Shown piece by piece: positions 8,509 through 15,548 of a stretch of DNA of 64,000 bases. The translations under genes and the position numbers were made by a program. The notes under the pieces are model-generated. The model worked only from the letters and a program-made list of their open reading frames with translations, was not told the DNA's origin and did no database searches. Each line of letters starts with the position of its first letter. Positions within the stretch are counted from its first letter, which is position 1. Source of the DNA: Bradyrhizobium glycinis (GTDB taxonomy: Bacteria > Pseudomonadota > Alphaproteobacteria > Rhizobiales > Xanthobacteraceae); contig NZ_JACCHQ010000003.1 of assembly GCF_016031655.1 (NCBI RefSeq), positions 309,827 through 373,826 of the forward strand, in the 5' to 3' direction.

Positions 8509-9216
8509 TCACGCTCCCAACACGTCCGCCAGCCGCAGTTCGTCGGCGGCGGGATCCTTCAGGAACAGCTCCGCCTCGATCTCGTTCAGGTGCGACAGCA
8601 TCAAGGCGCCGGCGCGCGCCTTGTCGCGCTTGCGGATCGCGGCGACGATCTCGGCGTGATGATCGGTGCCGCACGCGGGCGTGTCGTGGCGGCGGTAGAG
8701 CAGGATGATGAGCGATGAGCGCGCGATCAGCTCCTTCAGGAAACCGAGATAGATGCTGTGGCCGCTCATCTCCGCGACGAGACGATGAAACTCGCCGGAG
8801 AGCCGCACCGAGGCGCGGGCATCGCCGCGCGATTCCGCTTCGCGCTCTTCGTCGAGATGCCGGCCGAGGCGATCGAGCCAGGCCGGTGAGACCGCGTCGA
8901 TCGCGTGGTCCACGATGGTAGGCTCGATCAGGCGGCGCGCCTCGAACACTTCGCGAGCATCGGCCGGCGTCGGGCGCGCAACGAAAGCGCCGCGATTCTT
9001 CTCGATGTTGACGATGCCCTCATGCGCAAGCTGCTGCAGCGCTGTCCGCACCAGCGTCCGGCTCGCGCCGTAGATGTCGCCGATCTCGTCCTCCCCGAGC
9101 TTGGTGCCGGGCAGCAGACGATGCTCGAGGATCGCGGCGGTCACACCCTCCCGGATACGGCTGACGCGATCGCTCGCATCTGGCGCATCGGGTTTCTGGC
9201 GGGTCTTGGCGGCCAT
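8509..9216 (-). CDS. GntR-family regulator, FCD (FadR) subgroup
   Basis: The 235-residue protein has an N-terminal winged helix (about 15-80; GTKLGEDEIGDIYGASRTLVRTALQQLAHEGIV with the NRGAFVARP wing) and an all-helical FCD ligand domain (about 90-225) with His residues that often bind a metal (EFHRLV, GTDHHAEI). It is transcribed away from the ABC transporter/racemase operon with 68 bp between, a layout typical of local regulators. It probably controls that operon in response to a transported metabolite. Confidence 0.88.
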   Translation of the reverse strand: MAAKTRQKPDAPDASDRVSRIREGVTAAILEHRLLPGTKLGEDEIGDIYGASRTLVRTALQQLAHEGIVNIEKNRGAFVARPTPADAREVFEARRLIEPTIVDHAIDAVSPAWLDRLGRHLDEEREAESRGDARASVRLSGEFHRLVAEMSGHSIYLGFLKELIARSSLIILLYRRHDTPACGTDHHAEIVAAIRKRDKARAGALMLSHLNEIEAELFLKDPAADELRLADVLGA

Positions 9217-9236
9217 GATTGTGAGGGCTCGATCGA

Positions 9237-9246
9237 CGAACGTTCG
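9237..9246. promoter_or_regulatory. Palindrome in the GntR/ABC divergent promoter
   Basis: CGAACGTTCG is a perfect 10-bp palindrome in the 68-bp gap between the divergent GntR and ATPase genes. It is the best candidate operator here, but it is short and could arise by chance. Confidence 0.35.
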
Positions 9247-9284
9247 GCCTGCAATGTTAGTCGACGAGCTTCCTCGGACACGCC

Positions 9285-10271
9285 ATGGCCATTCCCGCCG
9301 CTCTCGAACTGGTCGCCGTCACCAAACGCTACGAGGCCACGCTGGCCGTCGACAACGTCAACCTGAAGATCCCGGCCGGCACCTATTGCTGCCTGCTCGG
9401 CCCCTCCGGCTGCGGCAAGACCTCGACGCTGCGCATGATCGCAGGTCACGAGGCGGTCAGCGAAGGCGACATCATCCTCGGTGCGCAGAACGTCACCGAC
9501 CTCGAGCCGGCCAAGCGCGGTACCGCGATGATGTTCCAGTCCTACGCGCTGTTTCCGCACCTGACCGTGCTCGACAACGTCGCCTTCGCCCTGAAGATGC
9601 GCGGCATCGACAAGGCGACGCGGCACAAGCGCGCCGGCGAATTGCTCGAGCTGGTCGCGATGAGCCAATATGCAGGCCGTCTTCCGGCGCAGCTCTCCGG
9701 CGGCCAGCAGCAGCGCGTGGCGCTCGCGCGCGCGCTGATCACCGAGCCGCAGATCCTCCTGCTCGACGAGCCGCTCTCGGCGCTCGATCCGTTCCTGCGC
9801 GTCAAGATGCGCGGCGAGCTGAAGCGGCTGCAGCGCGAACTCGGCATCAGCTTCATCCAGGTCACCCACGGCCAGGAAGAGGCGATGGCCCTTGCCGACC
9901 ACATCGTGGTGATGAACCACGGCAGGATCGAGCAGCAGGGCACAGCGCGCGACATCTTCCATCATCCCCGCACCGAATTCGTGGCCCGATTCATCGGCGG
10001 CCACAACGTGCTCAGCGACGCCGGCAATCTCATCGCCGTCCGCGCCGATCAGCTCGGCATCGTGCCGTTCGCCGACGGCGCCTTCGGCGCGCCGGCGCTG
10101 CTGACCCAGACCGAGTACCAGGGCTCTTACATCGCCGTCTCGCTCACGCTCGACGACGGCACCGCCCTGTTCTCCCACGTTCCCGAGGCCACCTTCGACG
10201 TGCATCCGTTCCGTCCGGGCGATCGCGTGCTGGCGACCTGGGATCCCGCCAAGGCGCAACGCCTGCAATAG
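9285..10271 (+). CDS. ABC transporter ATP-binding protein, spermidine/putrescine (PotA-like) type
   Basis: The 328-residue ATPase shows Walker A GPSGCGKT (about 39-46), Q-loop MMFQSYALFPH, signature LSGGQQQR (about 137-144), Walker B ILLLDEP and the H-loop in VTHGQEEA. A C-terminal TOBE-like part (about 250-328) matches PotA-type ATPases. It is the first gene of a five-gene operon (ATPase, binding protein, two permeases, racemase) with gaps of 44, 5, 3 and 20 bp. The ATPase drives uptake at the cytoplasmic face of the inner membrane. Confidence 0.92.
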   Translation: MAIPAALELVAVTKRYEATLAVDNVNLKIPAGTYCCLLGPSGCGKTSTLRMIAGHEAVSEGDIILGAQNVTDLEPAKRGTAMMFQSYALFPHLTVLDNVAFALKMRGIDKATRHKRAGELLELVAMSQYAGRLPAQLSGGQQQRVALARALITEPQILLLDEPLSALDPFLRVKMRGELKRLQRELGISFIQVTHGQEEAMALADHIVVMNHGRIEQQGTARDIFHHPRTEFVARFIGGHNVLSDAGNLIAVRADQLGIVPFADGAFGAPALLTQTEYQGSYIAVSLTLDDGTALFSHVPEATFDVHPFRPGDRVLATWDPAKAQRLQ

Positions 10272-10315
10272 CATCCTTCACCACGGAAAATGCGCAACAC
10301 AGAGGAGTGAGCGAA

Positions 10316-11605
10316 ATGACCGAGACGACCAGGAAGACCGGCGTCAGCCGCCGCACGCTATTGAAGGGCACCGCGGGTCTCGCCGGCCTCGCCGCCGGCT
10401 CCGGCGCGATCACCGGCTTTCCTTACGTGAAGTCGGCCGATGCGAAGGTGCTGCGCTATCTCGGCACGGCCGTGAACGAGGGCGACGACATCGCCAAGCA
10501 GTGCCTGAAGGACACCGGCATCAAGATCGAATACATCACCGCGACGACGGACGACGTCACCAAGCGCGTCATGACCCAGCCGAATTCCTTCGACGTGCTG
10601 GATACCGAATATTTCTCGCTGAAGAAGCTGGTGCCGTCTGGCAACATCCTTGCGCTCGACGCCAAGAAGATCAAGGAGTTCGACAACATTACGCCCGTCT
10701 TCACCAAGGGCGAGACGCCCGGCGGCAAGAAGATCGGCGGCCAGGGCACCGCGCCCTGGAAGGTGCTTTATCTCGAAGGCAAGGACTCCAAGAAGTTCGC
10801 GACGTCGGCGACCGAGTTCGTCACGCTGATCCCGACCGTCTACAACGCCGACACGCTCGGCATCCGCCCCGACCTGATCAAGCGTCCGATCAGCACCTGG
10901 GCCGAGCTGCTCAACCCCGAGTTCAAGGGCAAGGCCTCGATCCTCAACATCCCCTCGATCGGCATCATGGATGCCGCGATGGTCGTGGAAGCCACCGGCA
11001 AGTACAAATATGCCGACAAGGGCAACATGACCAAGGAAGAGATCGATCTCACCATGAAGGTGATGACCGAGGCCAAGAAGGCCGGCCAGTTCCGCGCCTT
11101 CTGGAAGGACTTCAACGAGAGCGTCAACCTGATGGCCTCGGGCGAGACCGTGATCCAGTCGATGTGGTCGCCGGCGGTCACCAAGGTGCGCTCGATGGGC
11201 ATCCCCTGCACCTTCCAGCCGCTCAAGGAAGGCTATCGGTCCTGGGCTTCCGGCTTCTGCGTGTCCAAGGGCGTCTCGGGTGCCAAGCTCGAATGGGCTT
11301 ATGAATTCGTGAACTGGTTCCTGTCGGGCTTTGCCGGCGCCTACCTCAACCGCCAGGGCTATTACTCCGCCGTGCTCTCCACCGCGAAGGCGCACATGGA
11401 GCCCTACGAATGGGCCTACTGGATGGAAGGCAAGCCGGCCGAGAAGGACATCAAGGCGCCCGACGGCTCGCTGCTGGAAAAGGCCGGCGCGGTGCGTGAC
11501 GGCGGCTCCTACGAGGATCGCATGGGCGGCGTCGCGTGCTGGAACGCCGTGATGGACGAGAACGACTACATGGTCCGCAAGTGGAACGAGTTCATCGCGG
11601 CGTAA
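10316..11605 (+). CDS. ABC transporter substrate-binding protein (PotD-like) with Tat signal
   Basis: The 429-residue protein carries a twin-arginine signal, SRRTLLKG near residues 10-17, followed by a hydrophobic Ala/Gly stretch, so it is exported folded. The mature part (about 45-429) has the features of extracellular solute-binding proteins of the polyamine type. The ATG at 10316 follows GAGTGAG; an open frame reaching further upstream only overlaps the ATPase gene and is ignored. In this operon it should deliver the solute to the two permeases. The real substrate is uncertain; the linked racemase hints at a hydantoin or amino-acid derivative rather than a polyamine. Confidence 0.9.
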   Translation: MTETTRKTGVSRRTLLKGTAGLAGLAAGSGAITGFPYVKSADAKVLRYLGTAVNEGDDIAKQCLKDTGIKIEYITATTDDVTKRVMTQPNSFDVLDTEYFSLKKLVPSGNILALDAKKIKEFDNITPVFTKGETPGGKKIGGQGTAPWKVLYLEGKDSKKFATSATEFVTLIPTVYNADTLGIRPDLIKRPISTWAELLNPEFKGKASILNIPSIGIMDAAMVVEATGKYKYADKGNMTKEEIDLTMKVMTEAKKAGQFRAFWKDFNESVNLMASGETVIQSMWSPAVTKVRSMGIPCTFQPLKEGYRSWASGFCVSKGVSGAKLEWAYEFVNWFLSGFAGAYLNRQGYYSAVLSTAKAHMEPYEWAYWMEGKPAEKDIKAPDGSLLEKAGAVRDGGSYEDRMGGVACWNAVMDENDYMVRKWNEFIAA

Positions 11606-11610
11606 CGGAC

Positions 11611-12564
11611 ATGTCGGAAGAAGTCCTGCAACACGCAGCCCCGGGCTTGATCCCGGGGTCGGGCACAGCGCGCGCCGCAAAGCCGACGCGCCTGTCGCCG
11701 TCCTTCATCTCCTGGCTCCAGGCCGGGCCGATGATGCTGGTGTTTCTCGCGTTCTTCCTCATTCCGCTCGTCTTCGTCGTCATCGTCTCGTTCTGGGACT
11801 ACAACGAATACCAGCTGCTGCCGGCTTTCTCCGGCCGCGGCTACACCGACACGTTCGAGGGCTGCATCGCGCAGCTTCCCGACCTCTGCACCATCGGCAA
11901 GACCTATCTGATGACGCTGAAGCTCTGCTTCATGGTCTGGGCCCTCACCCTCTTCATCGGCTTCTGGGTCGCCTACTTCCTCGCCTTCCACGTCAAGTCC
12001 AAGACCTGGCAGATGGGCCTGTCGCTGCTCTGCACGATCCCGTTCTGGACCTCCAACGTGATCCGCATGATCGCCTGGATTCCTTTACTCGGGCGCAACG
12101 GCCTCGTGAACTCCGGCCTGATGAAGACGGGGCTGATCGACCATCCCGTGGAATGGCTGCTGTTCTCCGAATTCTCCGTGGTGCTGGCGCTGGTGCACCT
12201 CTTCACCTTCTTCATGGTGGTGCCGATCTTCAACTCGATGGTGCGCATCGACAAGTCGTTGATCGAGGCCGCCTATGATGCCGGCGCCAGCGGCTTCCAG
12301 ACCCTCGTCAACGTCATCATTCCGCTGGCCAAGCCCGGCATCGTGATCGGCTCGATCTTCGTCATCACCATCGTGATGGGCGACTTCATCACCATCGGCG
12401 TGATGGGCGGCCAGCAGATCGCCGCCGCCGGCAAGATCATCGAGACGCGGGTCAACGCGCTGCAATTCCCCGCCGCCGCGGCCAACGCCGTGATCCTGCT
12501 CGCGATCACCTTCCTGATCATCACCATGATGTCGCGCATCGTCGACATCAAGAAGGAGCTCTAG
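11611..12564 (+). CDS. ABC transporter permease (PotB-like)
   Basis: The 317-residue inner-membrane protein has about six hydrophobic segments and the EAA-type loop for ATPase contact (EAAYDAGASGFQTLVNVIIPLAKPG, around residues 225-250). The long N-terminal cytosolic stretch and a Cys-containing periplasmic loop (FEGCIAQLPDLCTIG) are seen. The start at 11611 lies 5 bp after the binding-protein stop, indicating translational coupling. It pairs with the following permease. Confidence 0.9.
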   Translation: MSEEVLQHAAPGLIPGSGTARAAKPTRLSPSFISWLQAGPMMLVFLAFFLIPLVFVVIVSFWDYNEYQLLPAFSGRGYTDTFEGCIAQLPDLCTIGKTYLMTLKLCFMVWALTLFIGFWVAYFLAFHVKSKTWQMGLSLLCTIPFWTSNVIRMIAWIPLLGRNGLVNSGLMKTGLIDHPVEWLLFSEFSVVLALVHLFTFFMVVPIFNSMVRIDKSLIEAAYDAGASGFQTLVNVIIPLAKPGIVIGSIFVITIVMGDFITIGVMGGQQIAAAGKIIETRVNALQFPAAAANAVILLAITFLIITMMSRIVDIKKEL

Positions 12565-12567
12565 AGC

Positions 12568-13446
12568 ATGAAGGAAGGACGCCCGCGCTCGTTCTACGTG
12601 CTCGCGATCTTCTTCGCGGCCTATGTGCTGTTTCTCTACGGGCCGATGATCGCGATCTACGTGCTGTCGTTCCAGGGGCCGCAGGGCGGCCTCACCTTCC
12701 CGATGAACGGCGTGTCGACCTTCTGGATCGCGAAATTGTTCCAGGGCACCGGCATCGTCGATCTCGGCGCCGCCTTCCGCCGTTCGCTGCTGCTCGGCAT
12801 CGTCGTGATGATCGTCACCGTTGTGCTGTCGGTCGCCGCTGGCATGGCGTTCCGGCGCAAGTTCAAGGCGCAGAGCATCCTGTTCTACTCGGCGATCGCC
12901 AGCCTCATCGTGCCCTCGATCATCACCTCGCTCGGCATCTCGCTCGAGTTCCGCATCATCGACGACCTCATCAAGGCGCATTGGAACGAGAATTTCGAGA
13001 CTTCGATGGGCCTGCTCACGTCCGGGCTCGGCGCGCACCTGACATGGACGCTGCCGTTCGGGCTGCTCATCATGTTCGCGATCTTCAACCGCTTCGATCC
13101 GCGGCTGGAAGAAGCCGCGCGCGATCTCGGCGCCACACCGTGGCAGACGTTCCGCCATGTCGTGCTGCCGATCATCCTGCCCTCGGTGATCGGCATCGGC
13201 CTGTTCGGCTTCACGCTGTCCTGGGACGAGCTCGCACGGTCCAGCCAGGCGATCGGCGCCGTGAACACGTTGCCGCTGGATCTTCAAGGCCTCACCACCA
13301 CCGTGACCAACCCCGACATCTACGCGCTCGGCACCGTGATCTCGGCGGTCTCGTTCACGGTCATCACGCTTGCGCTCGGCACCATCCACGTGCTCAACAA
13401 GCGGCAGGCGGCCAAGGGCTCGGACGCCGGCAAGGGACTCGTCTGA
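12568..13446 (+). CDS. ABC transporter permease (PotC-like)
   Basis: The 292-residue protein has about six membrane segments and the EAA loop EEAARDLGATPWQTFRHVVLPIILP (around 185-210). It starts 3 bp after the preceding permease stop and should form the heterodimeric channel with it. The last codons carry a 14-bp sequence that is repeated directly after the stop (see the direct repeat at 13432-13461). Confidence 0.9.
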   Translation: MKEGRPRSFYVLAIFFAAYVLFLYGPMIAIYVLSFQGPQGGLTFPMNGVSTFWIAKLFQGTGIVDLGAAFRRSLLLGIVVMIVTVVLSVAAGMAFRRKFKAQSILFYSAIASLIVPSIITSLGISLEFRIIDDLIKAHWNENFETSMGLLTSGLGAHLTWTLPFGLLIMFAIFNRFDPRLEEAARDLGATPWQTFRHVVLPIILPSVIGIGLFGFTLSWDELARSSQAIGAVNTLPLDLQGLTTTVTNPDIYALGTVISAVSFTVITLALGTIHVLNKRQAAKGSDAGKGLV

Positions 13447-13461
13447 GAAGGGACTCGTCTG
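13432..13461 (+). repeat. 14-bp direct repeat at the permease/racemase junction
   Basis: AAGGGACTCGTCTG occurs at 13432-13445 and again at 13448-13461, with a 16-bp period across the permease stop codon. It looks like a recent tandem duplication that created part of the short gap before the racemase gene. Confidence 0.8.
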
Positions 13462-13466
13462 TTCCG

Positions 13467-14198
13467 ATGCGGCTTCACGTCGTCAATCCCAACACAACGG
13501 CATCGATGACGGCGAAGATCGCCGCTGCCGCGCGCAGCGTTGCCCTCGCCGACACCGTGATCGATGCGCGTCAGCCGGCGATGGGCCCGGTCTCGATCGA
13601 GGGGTTCTACGACGAAGCTTTCGCGGTGCCCGGCATGCTCGGCTGCATCCGCGAGGCCGATCGCGACGGCGCGGACGCACACATCATCGCCTGCTTCGAC
13701 GACACCGGCTTGGATGCCGCGCGCGCCGCCGCCAAGGCGCCTGTGATCGGCATCGGCGAGGCTGGCTTCCACCTCGCGAGCCTGATCGCCGCGCGCTTTG
13801 CCGTGGTGACCACGCTCGGCGTCTCCATCGTGCCGATCGAGCACAATCTGCGCAAGTACGGCCTGGCCGAACGCTGCGCCCGCGTCCGTGCCGCCGAGGT
13901 CCCGGTGCTGGCGCTGGAAGAGCGCAACACGGAAGCGCTCGGCAAGATCTCGGCGGAGATCACCGCCGCCATCCGTGACGACCGCGCCGAAGCGATCGTG
14001 CTCGGCTGCGCCGGCATGGCCGATCTCGCGGGCGAGCTCGCCGCCACGCACGGCCTGCCCGTGGTCGACGGCGTTGCGGCCGCGGTGACGCTTGGGGAAT
14101 CACTGGTGCGGCTTGGACTGACGACCTCCCGCCTCGGGCCCTACGCCGTACCGCGCACGAAGAGCTACTCCGGGCCGTTTTCGCAATTTCAGCCTTGA
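13467..14198 (+). CDS. Asp/Glu/hydantoin racemase family protein
   Basis: The 243-residue enzyme has the family start RLHVVNPNTT and the two catalytic cysteines expected for cofactor-independent racemases, Cys76 in IIACFDD and Cys181 in LGCAGM. Members interconvert D- and L-forms of 5-substituted hydantoins, or Asp/Glu, by two-base proton transfer. It is the last gene of the ABC operon, so the imported compound is probably its substrate. No hydantoinase or carbamoylase is encoded nearby, so allantoin-type or amino-acid racemase activity cannot be excluded. Confidence 0.85.
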   Translation: MRLHVVNPNTTASMTAKIAAAARSVALADTVIDARQPAMGPVSIEGFYDEAFAVPGMLGCIREADRDGADAHIIACFDDTGLDAARAAAKAPVIGIGEAGFHLASLIAARFAVVTTLGVSIVPIEHNLRKYGLAERCARVRAAEVPVLALEERNTEALGKISAEITAAIRDDRAEAIVLGCAGMADLAGELAATHGLPVVDGVAAAVTLGESLVRLGLTTSRLGPYAVPRTKSYSGPFSQFQP

Positions 14199-14379
14199 TC
14201 CCTGCCGCTGCCGCACCGTTCGGGGCCGGCAAGGCTCGCTGATTCCTGGTTTTTTCCTCACTCAGCCTCTTTTTGGTCCCATTCCTTGCCGAAACGTAAG
14301 GCTTTCGGGACGCCCCGGTCGCCCCTTTGGGTTGCCGGTCTTCGCCACTCACCAAGTTTCAATTTGGGTTTTGTCAGCG

Positions 14380-14874
14380 ATGATCGATCTCGCCCAGGAC
14401 ACGCCGTCCAAGCCCCTCCTTCGCCTTGGCGCCCAGCCGATCGCGCTGACCGCTGCAGCCCTCCTGCTGCTGATCGCGGGCGTGACGTCGATCGCGATCT
14501 GGCGCGCCTATACCGGCGCCGCCCCCGAGAGCGACCGGGTGGTGGCATCGCGGCAGCTTCAGGCCCGCACCGCTCAGGCCTCCGAGCAGCTGGTCGAGAA
14601 GACCAAGGGACTGGAGGCGACCCAGCAGGAATCGATCGACCAGCTCCAGGTGGTGCAGGACCAGCTTCAGACGATGAAACGGCTGATGGCGGCGCAACAG
14701 GCCGACACCAAGCGCCTGTCCGAGCAGGTCACGGCCTTGAACGAATCCATCGACGGCCTGCGGCAGTCCTTTGCCAGTGCACGAGCGACCGAGGTCGAGA
14801 CGCCATCGGTTACCCGCAGGAAACCGGCGCGGCACCGCGTCCAGGCCAGCGCACGCAAGCGCTCGCGCGGCTGA
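14380..14874 (+). CDS. Single-span membrane protein with coiled coil
   Basis: The 164-residue protein has one membrane segment (about 20-40, PIALTAAALLLLIAGVTSIAIW) after a short cytosolic N-terminus, then a Gln/Glu-rich coiled coil (about 60-130, SEQLVEKTKGLEATQQ... LQTMKRLMAAQ) and a basic tail rich in Arg and Lys. No enzymatic domain is recognised. The ATG at 14380 is preferred over an in-frame ATG at 14332 because of the fit to the membrane segment. It could be a scaffold or envelope protein. Confidence 0.65.
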   Translation: MIDLAQDTPSKPLLRLGAQPIALTAAALLLLIAGVTSIAIWRAYTGAAPESDRVVASRQLQARTAQASEQLVEKTKGLEATQQESIDQLQVVQDQLQTMKRLMAAQQADTKRLSEQVTALNESIDGLRQSFASARATEVETPSVTRRKPARHRVQASARKRSRG

Positions 14875-14909
14875 GCCGATCACCGGGCGGGAACTTTATT
14901 TTCGCCACT

Positions 14910-14925
14910 TGTGAACTGGATCACA
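14910..14925. promoter_or_regulatory. Perfect CRP-type site before the candidate sRNA
   Basis: TGTGA-ACTGGA-TCACA matches the CRP/FNR-family consensus TGTGA-N6-TCACA at all ten fixed positions. It is followed at 14934-14939 by TATGAT, a possible -10 element. The site centre would lie near -28 from a start around 14946, which suits repression better than class II activation unless the start differs. Confidence 0.65.
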
Positions 14926-14944
14926 TTCGCCTGTATGATTCCGG

Positions 14945-15039
14945 GCGATGCTCGCCCTTACCGGATGGCGTGAGCCGATTTCAATATCCGGGGCTGGCAA
15001 GGTCGTTGACGGTATACTGCGTCAACGACCTTGTTTTTT
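14945..15039 (+). ncRNA. Candidate small RNA with intrinsic terminator
   Basis: Between the CRP-type site and a strong terminator there are three successive hairpins and no convincing ORF. Hairpin 1 is GGGCGA-TGC-TCGCCC (14943-14957), hairpin 2 has arms CCGGAT (14961-14966) and ATCCGG (14986-14991) with an inner GGC/GCC, and hairpin 3 is the terminator. A -10-like TATGAT at 14934-14939 would start RNA near 14945. The RNA would be about 95 nt. It could also be the structured 3' end of the upstream gene's transcript. Confidence 0.55.
14998..15039 (+). terminator. Strong Rho-independent terminator
   Basis: Perfect 14-bp arms CAAGGTCGTTGACG (14998-15011) and CGTCAACGACCTTG (15020-15033) enclose an 8-base loop and are followed by six T residues (15034-15039). 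It lies 124 bp after the coiled-coil gene and faces a minus-strand gene, so it serves plus-strand transcription. Confidence 0.93.
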
Positions 15040-15115
15040 CAGGTGTATTCCGCCTCACGCGGAGGCCTCGATCCTGACTTCGTGACAGCGACGGCATCTC
15101 GCTTCCGCGCGAGCG

Positions 15116-15448
15116 TCAGCAGCCGCGGCAGATGCTCTTGAGCTTCTTGTCGAGTTGCCGGTTCTCGGCGTTGACAGTGGCATCAGCCGCGCTACCCGCG
15201 CCGGTGCCGGTGGTGACGCCGGACCCTGGACCGGATGATTGCGCGGTCCCCAGGCTGTTGGTGCCGGGCGGCGGTGCTGGCGCATTGGCGATACCTCCGG
15301 TCGATCCCACCGAGCCTCCCGTCGATCCCGTCGAGGTTCCGCTCGATCCGGCAGAGCCGCCGGCCGTTTGCGCGAAGGACGCGGCCGGCAGCGCCGCGAG
15401 TGCGAGGATCATGATCGCGGTCTTGATCGAAGCGCACGACCTGGCCAT
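15116..15448 (-). CDS. Small exported Gly/Ser/Thr-rich protein
   Basis: The 110-residue product has a clear signal peptide (ARSCASIKTAIMILALAALPAASFA-Q, about 1-25) followed by a low-complexity region of Gly, Ser and Thr with repeats of the type GSTGGS (about 30-50), a Pro/Ala stretch and a C-terminal helix ending in CRGC with two cysteines. No fold is recognised. The start at 15448 is fixed by AAGGAG eight bases upstream. A full-match EcfG promoter lies at 15471-15495, so it is probably a stress-induced envelope or secreted protein. Confidence 0.75.
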   Translation of the reverse strand: MARSCASIKTAIMILALAALPAASFAQTAGGSAGSSGTSTGSTGGSVGSTGGIANAPAPPPGTNSLGTAQSSGPGSGVTTGTGAGSAADATVNAENRQLDKKLKSICRGC

Positions 15449-15470
15449 CGGAAATTCTCCTTTGCCGGTC

Positions 15471-15495
15471 AACGATCGCGACGAAGACCTGTTCC
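15471..15495 (-). promoter_or_regulatory. EcfG (general stress sigma) type promoter
   Basis: On the minus strand: GGAAC (15495-15491), 16 bases, CGTT (15474-15471), a full consensus match. The start codon at 15448 and its AAGGAG site lie just downstream, consistent with a short leader. Confidence 0.75.
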
Positions 15496-15548
15496 GGAAC
15501 AAGTGCCCTCACATCAGCTTGAAAGGGCCAGACAGCCTTGCCCCTCCC

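Noticed and set aside
9074..10315. In-frame upstream extension of the PotD-like binding protein
   Set aside because: It overlaps the ATPase gene in another frame and lacks features; the Tat signal begins at the ATG at 10316.
12085..13389. 434-codon minus-strand frame over two ABC permeases
   Set aside because: Antisense artefact of the same kind, rich in Asp/His/Arg repeats.
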